Shown piece by piece: positions 5,610 through 13,716 of a DNA stretch of 52,623 nt (positions are counted from its first letter, which is position 1; each line of letters starts with the position of its first letter). The notes under the pieces were generated by a model, which saw only the letters and a list, made by a program, of their open reading frames with translations, made no database searches and was not told where the DNA came from. A program made the position numbers and the translations under genes. The DNA is from a virus, in the IMG/VR virus record IMGVR_UViG_3300042923_001758, positions 1 to 52,623 of that record; one strand, 5' to 3'.

Positions 5610-7648
5610 CTAATAGGACACGCTCCGCCGGCACATTCTGACGTTTCAAGTTCGTGTTCCTCTCCATGCTCATATTTAGTTAAAAGACTCGCATTAAAAG
5701 ATACCATGCTGTTAATTCTATCTTTGTACTCCTCTTTTGATATTGTCTCATAAGGTAATAGAGGATAATAACTATCCTCAAGAGATAAGAAAGTAATACC
5801 GATTACGCTATCCCAATTTTGATATACCCATGCCTCCACGTCCTCCCATTCATTAGCTCTAACTGATACTGTGATACTGGCGTTATGATCTACGTAGCAC
5901 TCCATAAACATTTTATAAATTTCTAGTTGCTCGATAGCTGATACGTCGTATTTAGTTTTACCGTCAGGAGCTTTAACAGGGAACTCGATAACTAGCGTCG
6001 TCGCAGTCTCTATCGTCTGCCCGTTCTCGGGATGAACTGGATAGCCAAGCTCTTTACATACTTTTACTAGTGCGTCGTCTGCGTTTATTCTGATACGGCG
6101 AACATAATAAGGCGCATGACTAAAATGTAGCCCGCTTGATACTGTGGGGAGTAGCGAGAGAGTTCCCTCGGGTTTTATGGTTGTAATAAGCAGCGATTTA
6201 TTTAATCCTAACTCCTCCGCTATCCTATCCGCTGACAATCTCGCCACGTCTCGAAGCTCACGTAGCAGAGCTCTTTGTTCTTTGTTAGATAATCCGAGAG
6301 CATTAATCCCGTCTTGATAGCCTGTTAAAGATACCCCTAGCAGTCTGTCTCTTTTTAGCTGCTTATCCCATTCGGGAAGCTCAAGCTCTACAAGAGTCAT
6401 CCTATAGGACGCTCTCGCATTAAGATATTGAGCATTTAAAAGCTTCTTTCTGTCGAGTTCTCCATCCTTAACGAATGCCATAAGGTTAAGCGTTACAAGA
6501 TTACAAGTTTGTCTATCATCAAGAAGCACCTCTCCACATGGGTTCGTACCTTTAAAATTAGGATTCCTACGTTCTGCCTCACGACCATTATAAAAAGCAG
6601 GCTCACCGCTAAACCTCATTTGCTCAAACTGCCAAGACCAAAATTTACGTTTAGGCTTTTCAAAATGAATAATAGTATTGTTAGATAGTGTCCTATGGAT
6701 AATATCAAGATTAGGAACCCAATTCCCCATGGAGTCCTGCGAGTAAAGGCCATTTTTTGCTTTTATACATTCCTCGTCATTAGCGTCAATTAACCCGATT
6801 TCTGCGGAGCGTCTAACGCCTCCCACTACGACATTCTCTGCGATAATATTCGCAAAATCTAGCATATCTATAGCTCGTACTTTTCCGTAATCTTCCCTCC
6901 CGAGTCTTGTTTTTAATACCTTATCAAACTTTAAAAACATATTTTTTAAGCTATCGTGTCCCGACGCTGTCCCTCCGAACCGCGCTAATCTTTCACCTCT
7001 AGGTCTAACGCTATCGTAGTCTATAACAATCTCTAAAACATGTCTGTATTCTGATCTTGTAATAATGTCAAAGAATAATTTTAGAGCTTGAGTCCATCCC
7101 TCTTTAGAGTCCCCTACATGAATAATTGCTTGAGCGTTTTTGTGCGTAAATGTAAGCGCTGTCGCCTCTAATCTTTCCGATTTTTGTTTTGCGCTGTATG
7201 CTTTATGAGTGAGCACTACATATCTAATTTTAGGGAGATATTTTACGTCCTTCTCAAGAGCCCTAAATCCTGCGCCTGTTCCTACCATGAGCGCATAGAA
7301 TAACTCTTTTAATTTATCGAATGAGTCTAGGACTACTAAACTACAGTTGAAGTTTGCAAGTGCATGGTCGTTGACCGCAGGCGTTCCGCCTATCCAAAAA
7401 GTACGACCGCTTAAGAATGTACGTAGATTGTATATATTATCGAAAAGCTCCTCTGCCTCGGATATCGTTGTGTTTGGATCTAAACTGCAATTATATTCAA
7501 CCGCTCTTTGTACAGTCTCAAGCCATGTTTCGCGTCTACCTTTTTCTGCCAACCATCTGCTATAAGTACGATAATACACAAAGCTACCGAGCGGAGCCAT
7601 AACCTCACTATTTTTGTATCTGCTTAAAAATTCCTTTGTAAGTAACAT
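5606..7648 (-). CDS. nrdJ: Class II (adenosylcobalamin-dependent) ribonucleotide reductase
   Basis: A monomeric class II reductase like Lactobacillus RTPR, which uses coenzyme B12 to make the thiyl radical and reduces ribonucleoside triphosphates. The 680 residues are slightly shorter than RTPR (about 740). Visible features are the first substrate-site Cys in NFNCSLVVLD (near residue 100), the active-site block NPCGEVLLDDRQTCNLVTLN (radical Cys, catalytic Glu and the second redox Cys), and the C-terminal redox pair CAGGAC in SECAGGACPIR, which resembles the RTPR tail. Class II enzymes work with or without oxygen. It stands alone between element D and its own terminator. The ATG follows AGGAGGTAAGTCA. 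Confidence 0.9.
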   Translation of the reverse strand: MLLTKEFLSRYKNSEVMAPLGSFVYYRTYSRWLAEKGRRETWLETVQRAVEYNCSLDPNTTISEAEELFDNIYNLRTFLSGRTFWIGGTPAVNDHALANFNCSLVVLDSFDKLKELFYALMVGTGAGFRALEKDVKYLPKIRYVVLTHKAYSAKQKSERLEATALTFTHKNAQAIIHVGDSKEGWTQALKLFFDIITRSEYRHVLEIVIDYDSVRPRGERLARFGGTASGHDSLKNMFLKFDKVLKTRLGREDYGKVRAIDMLDFANIIAENVVVGGVRRSAEIGLIDANDEECIKAKNGLYSQDSMGNWVPNLDIIHRTLSNNTIIHFEKPKRKFWSWQFEQMRFSGEPAFYNGREAERRNPNFKGTNPCGEVLLDDRQTCNLVTLNLMAFVKDGELDRKKLLNAQYLNARASYRMTLVELELPEWDKQLKRDRLLGVSLTGYQDGINALGLSNKEQRALLRELRDVARLSADRIAEELGLNKSLLITTIKPEGTLSLLPTVSSGLHFSHAPYYVRRIRINADDALVKVCKELGYPVHPENGQTIETATTLVIEFPVKAPDGKTKYDVSAIEQLEIYKMFMECYVDHNASITVSVRANEWEDVEAWVYQNWDSVIGITFLSLEDSYYPLLPYETISKEEYKDRINSMVSFNASLLTKYEHGEEHELETSECAGGACPIR

Positions 7649-7690
7649 TGACTTACCTCCTGTGTGTTTAAGTCTGAGACATTAGCCTCA

Positions 7691-7721
7691 CTTATTTAGT
7701 AAAAAAACTGGAGGTTGTTAC
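7691..7721 (-). promoter_or_regulatory. Early regulon element, copy D
   Basis: Minus strand TGTAACAA, 14 bases, ACTAAATAAG, 43 bases before the nrdJ start codon. Confidence 0.65.
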
Positions 7722-7838
7722 ACAAAAAATTATTTTTTTGCAGTGAATAAGTATCTGCTTGTTTATGGATAGGCTAAAAAAAGTAATTGTAGAAAGGGTA
7801 TACTACTTTGATAGGCTTCCTAATAAAACTTTCTATAT

Positions 7839-7870
7839 AAAAAGCGAGAGTTTTTATGCTCCCGCTTTTT
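7839..7870 (-). terminator. Bidirectional terminator hairpin
   Basis: AAAAAGCGAGAG and CTCCCGCTTTTT form a 12-pair stem with one mismatch, with T-rich tails on both strands. It lies downstream of the secreted-protein gene and of the decayed RuvC-like fragment and isolates nrdJ from them. Confidence 0.7.
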
Positions 7871-7875
7871 ATACT

Positions 7876-7975
7876 ACTTTTTTTTATCACACTCTTTTAC
7901 GTGAAATAAACAATGCCTAGCTATAGCGGCGTTTTGTAATCGTTACCATAATCATGTGCTCCTCTGAAGGGGATA
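7876..7975 (-). pseudogene. Decayed 3' end of a RuvC-like resolvase gene
   Basis: Translated on the minus strand, this stretch contains RGAHDYGNDY, then LGIVYF and VIKKS, interrupted by stops. It lines up with the C-terminus of the intact RuvC-like gene at 8825-9316 (VGEQNYANDD, VGIVYLM, IIKKA), also at the DNA level (GGC ATT GTT TAT against GGC ATC GTT TAT). About 30 codons are recognisable, with one codon deleted and two in-frame stops. It is a relic of a second, diverged resolvase gene rather than a recent duplication. The rest of the gap 7649-8092 holds only the terminator and element D. Confidence 0.65.
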
Positions 7976-8092
7976 AATCACGCCAGTTACCGTGTGTCTA
8001 TTATGAAGATATAGTTTTCAAATGCAAAAAACAATGGCATATGTTAGTAATAAACTTGAGATATATTGAAAAGTATAGTGCTTATTAAACTA

Positions 8093-8629
8093 TCAATTTT
8101 CAAGTAGGAATTCTAATGTATTAAGTGTATCAATCCCAGCTATTCTAGCGCGAAAATATTCATCTAACAATCTAATTCGCAGTATATTAGGAGAAGTAGT
8201 CGTTAACACACTTAAAGAATATAAGCCATTTTTAACAAGATTCAGAGAGTTTAAAAGAAGTAACACCTGTACATTTTGATCACCAATAAGTGCAACTGTT
8301 CCCAGATAATCCGAAATATTTGAATTAAGTTCTTCTATTCTCCTATTAATAACTCCAATAGTATTTCTAAGCCTTTGTTCAAATTCAGGAGGATTAACTT
8401 GAGCAAATTGTGCTATATCGTATACTTGGCTCTGTATTGTTCTTATTTCATTAATGAATTGCCGAATAATTCTTGTATGTTCAGCAGGAGTGGGATAAAC
8501 AGGATCAGTAGGTTCAGCTACTTGGGGAGTTATTGGTGGAGAAGTGGCACTTATTGGCACTGAACCAAATATCACGGCAGTAGATAAAATAATAGATACT
8601 AATGTTTTGGATTTAACTAGATATTTCAT
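8093..8629 (-). CDS. Secreted helical protein of unknown function (cargo gene)
   Basis: I place the start at the ATG at 8629, behind TTGAGGTGCGAA, giving 178 residues that begin with a classical signal peptide: MKYLVKSK, then hydrophobic TLVSIILSTAVIFG, then cleavage near ISAT-S. A Pro-rich linker follows (SPPITPQVAEPTDPVYPTPA), then a helical domain of about 130 residues with heptad-like Leu/Ile spacing. There is no lipobox and no catalytic motif I recognise. It differs from its neighbours in function and lies between two decayed gene fragments, so it looks like a host-directed cargo gene expressed in the lysogen. A weak promoter precedes it. Confidence 0.65.
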   Translation of the reverse strand: MKYLVKSKTLVSIILSTAVIFGSVPISATSPPITPQVAEPTDPVYPTPAEHTRIIRQFINEIRTIQSQVYDIAQFAQVNPPEFEQRLRNTIGVINRRIEELNSNISDYLGTVALIGDQNVQVLLLLNSLNLVKNGLYSLSVLTTTSPNILRIRLLDEYFRARIAGIDTLNTLEFLLEN

Positions 8630-8675
8630 TTCGCACCTCAAATTATCTGTAGAATTTGATATACCTAAAGTATTC

Positions 8676-8705
8676 ATTACAGTAAATATTATTGCCCTCT
8701 TACAA
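8676..8705 (-). promoter_or_regulatory. Possible promoter of the secreted-protein gene
   Basis: Minus strand TTGTAA, 18 bases, TGTAAT, about 47 bases before the chosen start codon. The -10 differs from consensus at one position and the -35 at two. Confidence 0.35.
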
Positions 8706-8716
8706 TTATTATATTA

Positions 8717-8818
8717 AAAATCTTTAGTAAGCCTTACTCTATCCAACCCAATAGAATAGATACCATTCATACTTTAATTTGCTATTTCAGAATCTATTGC
8801 TATAAAATCAAATTCCAT
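8717..8818 (-). pseudogene. Decayed N-terminus of a DnaQ-like 3'-5' exonuclease
   Basis: The minus strand from an ATG at 8818 reads MEFDFIAIDSEIAN, a stop, then SMNGIYSIGLDRVRLTKDF and another stop. This matches the start of DEDDh exonucleases (pattern FVAIDFETAN...S.CSIG..V), including the first catalytic Asp and the position of the Glu. The rest of the gene is absent and the sequence runs into the upstream region of the secreted-protein gene. It begins 7 bases after the RuvC-like stop, so it was once the next gene of the replication operon and was probably truncated when the cargo gene arrived. Confidence 0.65.
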
Positions 8819-8824
8819 TAAGTT

Positions 8825-9316
8825 TTATGCAGCTTTTTTAATTATCCCTTTTTGCATGAGATAAACGATGCCTACAGCCACAGCATCGCTCTCGTCGTCG
8901 TTGGCGTAGTTCTGTTCCCCTACATAAGCATAGAGTTCGTCTGCTACTGCATCTTTGCTCGAAAATCCGTAGCCCGCGAGTATCTTTTTAATCGTTGTCG
9001 GTGGTATCTCCTCGACCGTAAGTCCCGTCTCTTTATGAGCGAGTAAGTCCGATATTCCTACGACTTTAAATAGTGTTTGTGTCGTTTGCGCGTACCTTGA
9101 AAAACCTTTCTCTCTCACAATCTCCGTAATAGGGTACGTCTTGAGTATCCGATTAAGCTCATCATATATAAAGGAAAGTCGCTCCCCGTGAGGAGCTTTT
9201 GACCTCTTTTTATTGTTAACGTGTGATTTGCAAACTAACTTTACTTTTCCTTTGTTGTCATACTCCAATACCGCAAAAGCGGGAGAGGACAGCGATAAGT
9301 CCATAGATAAAACCAT
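8825..9316 (-). CDS. RuvC-like Holliday junction resolvase
   Basis: The chosen start is the ATG at 9316 behind GAGAGGGGGGTTAAG, giving 163 residues. The RNase H-fold signature is clear: MDLSLSSPAFAVLEYD (first catalytic Asp near residue 5), a central Glu in IVREKGF, and a C-terminal DDESDAVAVGIVYLM with the closing acidic residues. It would resolve branched recombination or replication intermediates before packaging. It is the last intact gene of the operon beginning with DNA polymerase, after the Cas4-like nuclease and a small membrane protein. A decayed relative of its 3' end lies at 7876-7975. Confidence 0.75.
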   Translation of the reverse strand: MVLSMDLSLSSPAFAVLEYDNKGKVKLVCKSHVNNKKRSKAPHGERLSFIYDELNRILKTYPITEIVREKGFSRYAQTTQTLFKVVGISDLLAHKETGLTVEEIPPTTIKKILAGYGFSSKDAVADELYAYVGEQNYANDDESDAVAVGIVYLMQKGIIKKAA

Positions 9317-9330
9317 CTTAACCCCCCTCT

Positions 9331-9531
9331 CTATTGATGTCTTTTGGCTTTTAATATCTGCTTGAGCGCCCACCTAAACAAAATAATTGCTAGAAAACAC
9401 GTCCCGAAACCTATAGCGTAACCAAACGCATGCAGTACCAACATTAACAAAAAAGGTACTATAACCGTAGGAAATAGATAAATAACAAGTAGTATTAAAA
9501 CTGCAATTACTGTAATCATAACGTTCCTCAT
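9331..9531 (-). CDS. Small membrane protein
   Basis: The start is the ATG at 9531, which overlaps the stop of the Cas4-like gene (TAATG) with GAGGAGG about 10 bases upstream. The 66-residue product has a hydrophobic N-terminal segment (VMITVIAVLILLVIYLFPTV), a second hydrophobic stretch (FGYAIGFGTCFLAIILF), and a basic tail KQILKAKRHQ, so it probably spans the membrane twice. Its function is unknown. Sitting inside the replication operon rather than the lysis cassette, it could be an early superinfection-exclusion or host-membrane factor, which is speculative. Confidence 0.6.
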   Translation of the reverse strand: MRNVMITVIAVLILLVIYLFPTVIVPFLLMLVLHAFGYAIGFGTCFLAIILFRWALKQILKAKRHQ

Positions 9532-10448
9532 TATGCGATATCCTCCTCTTGTTTGCTGCATACCGTTTTATAAGGACAAAATAGGCATTTATCAAAATCT
9601 CCCGCAGGAGTTTCATTCTCTTTTACGGCCTTTGCAATCTTACTAAATTTGTTAAGCAGCGCATTTCTATCATCCTCTGTTACCTTAAGGTAAAATGTTC
9701 TAAAGTCGAGTTTTGCGTCTGCCCCTTTGTTCCAGTTATCTTTTGCTAATGACTCATACATGAGAATAAACTCGTCCATTCCAAATAGGATTGAATAGGC
9801 GACACATTGTTCTTTGTGGGAATCCTGTGCGTCTTTCATTTTAAAGTTTCCTACTGCTCCGATAGTGGTAGACTTTGTTTTAAACTCAAAGCCAACTTTA
9901 GAACCATCTTTCGTATACCATAGAACCCCGTCCATCATCCCCAGTAAAGCGAACTCTATCCCGTTATGCTTTAGCGTCTTGCAAGTTTGGAGGTTCTTTT
10001 CCCACGCTGGGAGACCGTTATTCATCCTTGCAACCTTAAAGCTCGGATCTTTTAAAAGATATTCTGCGTATAGTAAATCAGTCTGTACCGCCTCATGAAT
10101 TGCGCTCGCGTTTCTAGTCCAACGTCTTTGAAACGGGTACATAGTTTGTATATCTTGGGGGGCTTTAATTGCTTTATAATAGAGTTCTCTTTCACATTTA
10201 GAGGCACCCGATGGACTAAATCTAACCAACCCTTTTGGCACGTCAGCCCATACACCAATCTGTGAAACCTCATACTCTTTCTGTCTTAAAAGTAACTCCT
10301 CTATATTTTTTACAGGGTAATAGTCTATCTCGTGAAGTTGGCTAAAATGTTTATATATCGCTCCCGATAATTCAAAACCTCTAACGTCAATATCTCCTAA
10401 TACTTGAGCCTTGAGAGCTTTTGCCCCCTCTTTATTAACTAAACTCAT
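9531..10448 (-). CDS. Cas4/RecB-like PD-(D/E)XK nuclease with probable Fe-S cluster
   Basis: A 305-residue nuclease. The fold signature is GMMDGVLWYTKDG followed by VGFEFKTK (about residues 170-195), giving the Asp and ExK catalytic residues. One Cys lies at SPSGASKCERELYYK (near residue 84) and three at the C-terminus (CLFCPYKTVC), the four-Cys arrangement that binds a 4Fe-4S cluster in Cas4 and AddB-type enzymes. It probably degrades DNA ends during recombination-dependent replication. It is co-transcribed with DNA polymerase, 38 bases downstream of that gene. The ATG follows AGAGGAGACATTATC. Confidence 0.8.
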   Translation of the reverse strand: MSLVNKEGAKALKAQVLGDIDVRGFELSGAIYKHFSQLHEIDYYPVKNIEELLLRQKEYEVSQIGVWADVPKGLVRFSPSGASKCERELYYKAIKAPQDIQTMYPFQRRWTRNASAIHEAVQTDLLYAEYLLKDPSFKVARMNNGLPAWEKNLQTCKTLKHNGIEFALLGMMDGVLWYTKDGSKVGFEFKTKSTTIGAVGNFKMKDAQDSHKEQCVAYSILFGMDEFILMYESLAKDNWNKGADAKLDFRTFYLKVTEDDRNALLNKFSKIAKAVKENETPAGDFDKCLFCPYKTVCSKQEEDIA

Positions 10449-10486
10449 GATAATGTCTCCTCTCGGGTTCTGTTTTAAGTGTCAAT

Positions 10487-12784
10487 TTATGCTACAAGCT
10501 CGAACGCCCTACGTCCTGCTCCATTTTCTAACCATGTTCTTTTAGGAATACCCTCGCCCCATCTTATAGACACCTCAGTATCAACTTTATAAGGAACCTC
10601 AAGCGGGATAGTGTTCATCATTATGTGCTCGATTTCTGCTATCTCCTCCGCTGCTACAGTCTCGGGAACCTCTATCAAAATTTCATCGTGTACTGTAGCG
10701 AGTAGTTTCCACTCGTCACCCTTTTTCTCTAACCATTCACAAACGCCAATCATAGCGAGTTTCATAATGTCAGCGCTTGAACCCTGTATAACGGCGTTTA
10801 CACTCTGTCTTGCGACTCTGTTATAATCCTTTGCGATATCCCCATACTCACGCTTTAGCGCAAACGGTAGTTTAGTTTTCCATACCGAGCCCTCTAGCAC
10901 TTTGCCAAGTGCTTTTTCTACCTTTTCCGATACTGCCCTATACCTCTGTACCGTGTTTTTATGGCCTATAAATCTACGTTTACGCCCGTAAAGCGTTTCT
11001 ACATAACCAATATTGTCCGCCATTTTGTTAGTAGTGTCGATGAATTCTTTAACCTTTGGATAGGACTCGTAAAAGTCAGCGATAAATTCATCCGCCTCCT
11101 CTACAGTAATATCAAGCTGCCCTGCAAGGGTAAAGTTAGAGGTTCCATACATTACGGCGAGTAATCCTGTTTTCATCATCTTTCTATATTTGCTACCGTC
11201 TCCGCACTCCTCAATGGGCTTTTTAAATACCTTGCTCGCTAGGGTAGCATAAAGGTCTTTCCCGTCCTTGTACGGATAGCGGAGCTCCTCGTCTCCTGAT
11301 ATATGAGCAAGTACCCTCGGCTCAATCTGCGAGTAATCAATACCGATTATGAGTTTACCGTCAGGAGCTATGATAATCTTCCGAGCGTCATAAGGTAAGT
11401 TTTGGAGGTTCGGTTCACGACTTGCAAAGCGCCCCGTAACTGTTGCCGTTTGGTTAAATTGACCGTGGAGTCTGCGGTCTCTTTTGTGTACCTTTAACGG
11501 TAAAGGGTCTATATAGGTTGATAGAAGTTTGTTAAGCTCTCGATATTTGAGGAGAGTTGCTATTCCATTATGTTTTGTTTTAAGGATTTCTAGCGTGTCT
11601 GCGTCTACGCTCCTTTTATTGGATACGTCGGGGAGACCGAGCTCGTCGTAGAGCTTTTCTGCTAACTGCTGATTACTGTTAATATTGATACTCCCGAAAT
11701 AATAAAGGAGTTTAGACTCTAATTCTCTTACCTCTTTTGTTAACTTATCTCCGTAAGTTTTGGCGTAGTTTTGGTCTATCAAAAATCCGTTCTTTTCCAT
11801 TTCAATACATACGTTAGTTATCTTTTGCTCAATGTCAAAGTAGAGTCTTTTTAACTGCGGAACCCGATGCATCTGGTCGAGCTGCCATTTATAAAACTGA
11901 TAACATAGGTGTGTATCTTTACATGCGTAAATGTGCCCTATATCTAGCGGAGTTCCCTCAAACCCTCCGCGACCGAAAAGTTCTTCGTAAGTTGACGACT
12001 TATCATCAAAGCCGAAGTGCTTACCATATTTTGTGGCGAGCTTTTTAAGTGCGTAGCTCATTTCGTTCTCGTTAAGCAGCGTCATTCCGACCATAGTATC
12101 AAAGTGAATACCTCGAAGAATTACGCCATCATTACGCAGGATATGAGCGTCAAACTTTGCATTGTGGAGGATTTTTTTTAATCTCCTATTCTCAAGGTGA
12201 GACTTGATTTTCTTGAATACAAAACCTTTCGAGAGTTGCTTCTCTCCTGTTGTGTGTCCATAAGGGATATAACAATGCACATCTGCTTTTGGCAGCGTCA
12301 TGGACATTCCAACGGTGTAATCATTGTCGAAGTTAACACCTGTTGTTTCCGTATCGAAGCCGATTTCATCCTCATAATTTAATAGGTTAAGAATTTCGCA
12401 AAAATCCTGCTCCTCTACAATTAAGCGGTAGTTATCGGGCTTTTCTGCTATCATTTTCGCGATAGTTGCCTCTTTGCGTAACTCTCGGAGCGTAGCGTAT
12501 AGCTTTAGAGCATGAGTCTTTGTGAACTTATCAAGCGACTCGACATAGGTTCCCATTTCTCCTTTTTCTACCGCCTCTTTGACCGCGATCAATCTCTCAC
12601 TGTCTAGGTCTGATAGCTTAGTTTTTAAAATGGCTTTCTTTTCTGTTCCTGTATGGCTCTTGTAACCCTTTTCCCATATCTCGCCCCAAGTGGGAATATA
12701 CTTTGCAGCTTTCCTTTGTGCGTCTTTGACTCTTTGTTCTTTTTCCCTTTCGTCCTCCTGTGGCAAATTAATCTTAATTTCCAT
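10487..12784 (-). CDS. polA: Phage family A DNA polymerase with 3'-5' exonuclease
   Basis: I choose the ATG at 12784 (behind AAAGGAGCTGAATCA) over an in-frame TTG 18 bases upstream, giving 765 residues. The proofreading exonuclease motifs are Exo I FDTETTG (near residue 145), Exo II NAKFDAHIL and Exo III ACKDTHL. The polymerase palm follows: GRFASREPNLQNLP, motif A IGIDYSQIEPRVLAHISGD, motif B KTGLLAVMYGTSNF, and motif C ATVHDEILIEVP with the catalytic His-Asp. There is no 5'-nuclease domain, as in T7-type replicative polymerases. It is the first gene of a four-gene operon controlled by element E, which ends only 18 bases before the start codon. Confidence 0.92.
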   Translation of the reverse strand: MEIKINLPQEDEREKEQRVKDAQRKAAKYIPTWGEIWEKGYKSHTGTEKKAILKTKLSDLDSERLIAVKEAVEKGEMGTYVESLDKFTKTHALKLYATLRELRKEATIAKMIAEKPDNYRLIVEEQDFCEILNLLNYEDEIGFDTETTGVNFDNDYTVGMSMTLPKADVHCYIPYGHTTGEKQLSKGFVFKKIKSHLENRRLKKILHNAKFDAHILRNDGVILRGIHFDTMVGMTLLNENEMSYALKKLATKYGKHFGFDDKSSTYEELFGRGGFEGTPLDIGHIYACKDTHLCYQFYKWQLDQMHRVPQLKRLYFDIEQKITNVCIEMEKNGFLIDQNYAKTYGDKLTKEVRELESKLLYYFGSININSNQQLAEKLYDELGLPDVSNKRSVDADTLEILKTKHNGIATLLKYRELNKLLSTYIDPLPLKVHKRDRRLHGQFNQTATVTGRFASREPNLQNLPYDARKIIIAPDGKLIIGIDYSQIEPRVLAHISGDEELRYPYKDGKDLYATLASKVFKKPIEECGDGSKYRKMMKTGLLAVMYGTSNFTLAGQLDITVEEADEFIADFYESYPKVKEFIDTTNKMADNIGYVETLYGRKRRFIGHKNTVQRYRAVSEKVEKALGKVLEGSVWKTKLPFALKREYGDIAKDYNRVARQSVNAVIQGSSADIMKLAMIGVCEWLEKKGDEWKLLATVHDEILIEVPETVAAEEIAEIEHIMMNTIPLEVPYKVDTEVSIRWGEGIPKRTWLENGAGRRAFELVA

Positions 12785-12801
12785 TGATTCAGCTCCTTTC
12801 A

Positions 12802-12833
12802 AGTATTTAGTAAAACTTGATAGGGTTTGTTAC
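12802..12833 (-). promoter_or_regulatory. Early regulon element, copy E
   Basis: Minus strand TGTAACAA, 15 bases, ACTAAATACTTGA. The very short distance to the polymerase start leaves room only for the AAAGGAG site, which limits where transcription can begin. Confidence 0.7.
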
Positions 12834-12869
12834 ATAAATTAAGAGAAAAAGTTTTAAATAAGCAAGCGC

Positions 12870-12898
12870 AAAAAAAATAGAGCCCTTTTTAAGAGCTC
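12870..12898 (-). terminator. Terminator after the ssDNA-binding protein gene
   Basis: On the minus strand GAGCTCTT pairs with AAGGGCTC around an AAA loop and is followed by TATTTTTTTT. It ends the sigma-ssb operon directly before element E. Confidence 0.8.
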
Positions 12899-12940
12899 CT
12901 CAATACGTTATTTGTGATTTAAGTTATTACTATATAATAA

Positions 12941-13642
12941 TTAAATTACGCTGATATCCTCGTCCTCGGTATCAATCGGCGTTCCGTTATCCTCTGCTGC
13001 CGAGTCGCTAATCATTACATCAAAGAACTGTGCTACTGGAAAGCCCGCATCTTTTAAACTCTTTACTTGTCCCTCGTAGTCACGAGCTTGTAAAACTGCC
13101 TCATAGAATGAAACCTCTACCTCCTGACCATCGAACTTTTCAAAGCTCACTCTATCCTCGTCAGTTACCTTTTTCTCAGGAACTACTTTAAGAGAATAGG
13201 CCGTAGCTGTTTTTGTACCCTTACGACTGAATGTGAATACTGCCTCGCTAAAATCGTAGTCACTTGCGAGCTCCTCGATTTCTGCAATTAATGAGGTCGC
13301 TTGATTTTTTGATGCGTCGAATACCCTTAACTCTCCGCTCTTTAAATCCGAAAACGCGAATAAATAACGCTTTTTAGCATATATTCTCTCGAACTCCTCT
13401 ATTCCGCTTTTGCTTGCCTCACATAGAGCGCATTTCTTACCCTCGGGAGCAATACAAGGCTGCGTATAAATGCCGAGGTTAAAATCTCCGTGCGCCTTAT
13501 ACTCTACGTAATCCTCTGCTGATAATAGTCTCACTTTAATTGAGTCTCCATCCTTGAGTTTAAGGAACACGTTTTTAAGGTCAACCTTTTTTGTCTCTGC
13601 TGATTTTCTCGCATCCTTACCTTTTGCTGTAATAATTGACAT
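12941..13642 (-). CDS. Phage single-stranded DNA-binding protein (gp32-like)
   Basis: The 233-residue protein resembles phage T4-gp32-type ssDNA-binding proteins. It has a basic N-terminus (AKGKDARKSAETKKVDLKNV), a core with FLKLKDGDSIKVRLL, a possible zinc site (PCIAPEGKKCALC, about residues 62-75) and an acidic C-terminal tail (DTEDEDISVI) of the kind that recruits replication partners. It would coat ssDNA at the fork and in recombination. It lies 75 bases downstream of the sigma-like gene and shares its element F. The ATG follows AAGGAGAATGATAAT. Confidence 0.7.
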   Translation of the reverse strand: MSIITAKGKDARKSAETKKVDLKNVFLKLKDGDSIKVRLLSAEDYVEYKAHGDFNLGIYTQPCIAPEGKKCALCEASKSGIEEFERIYAKKRYLFAFSDLKSGELRVFDASKNQATSLIAEIEELASDYDFSEAVFTFSRKGTKTATAYSLKVVPEKKVTDEDRVSFEKFDGQEVEVSFYEAVLQARDYEGQVKSLKDAGFPVAQFFDVMISDSAAEDNGTPIDTEDEDISVI

Positions 13643-13716
13643 ATTATCATTCTCCTTAAGTTATATTTAGGGTGTCTTTTAATGTCCTAACCTTTTTTGG
13701 ACTATATAGGCAGCGG

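Noticed and set aside
7649-7870. Cobalamin riboswitch before the B12-dependent reductase
   Set aside because: No B12 box or long structured leader is visible; the leader is short and explained by the early element.
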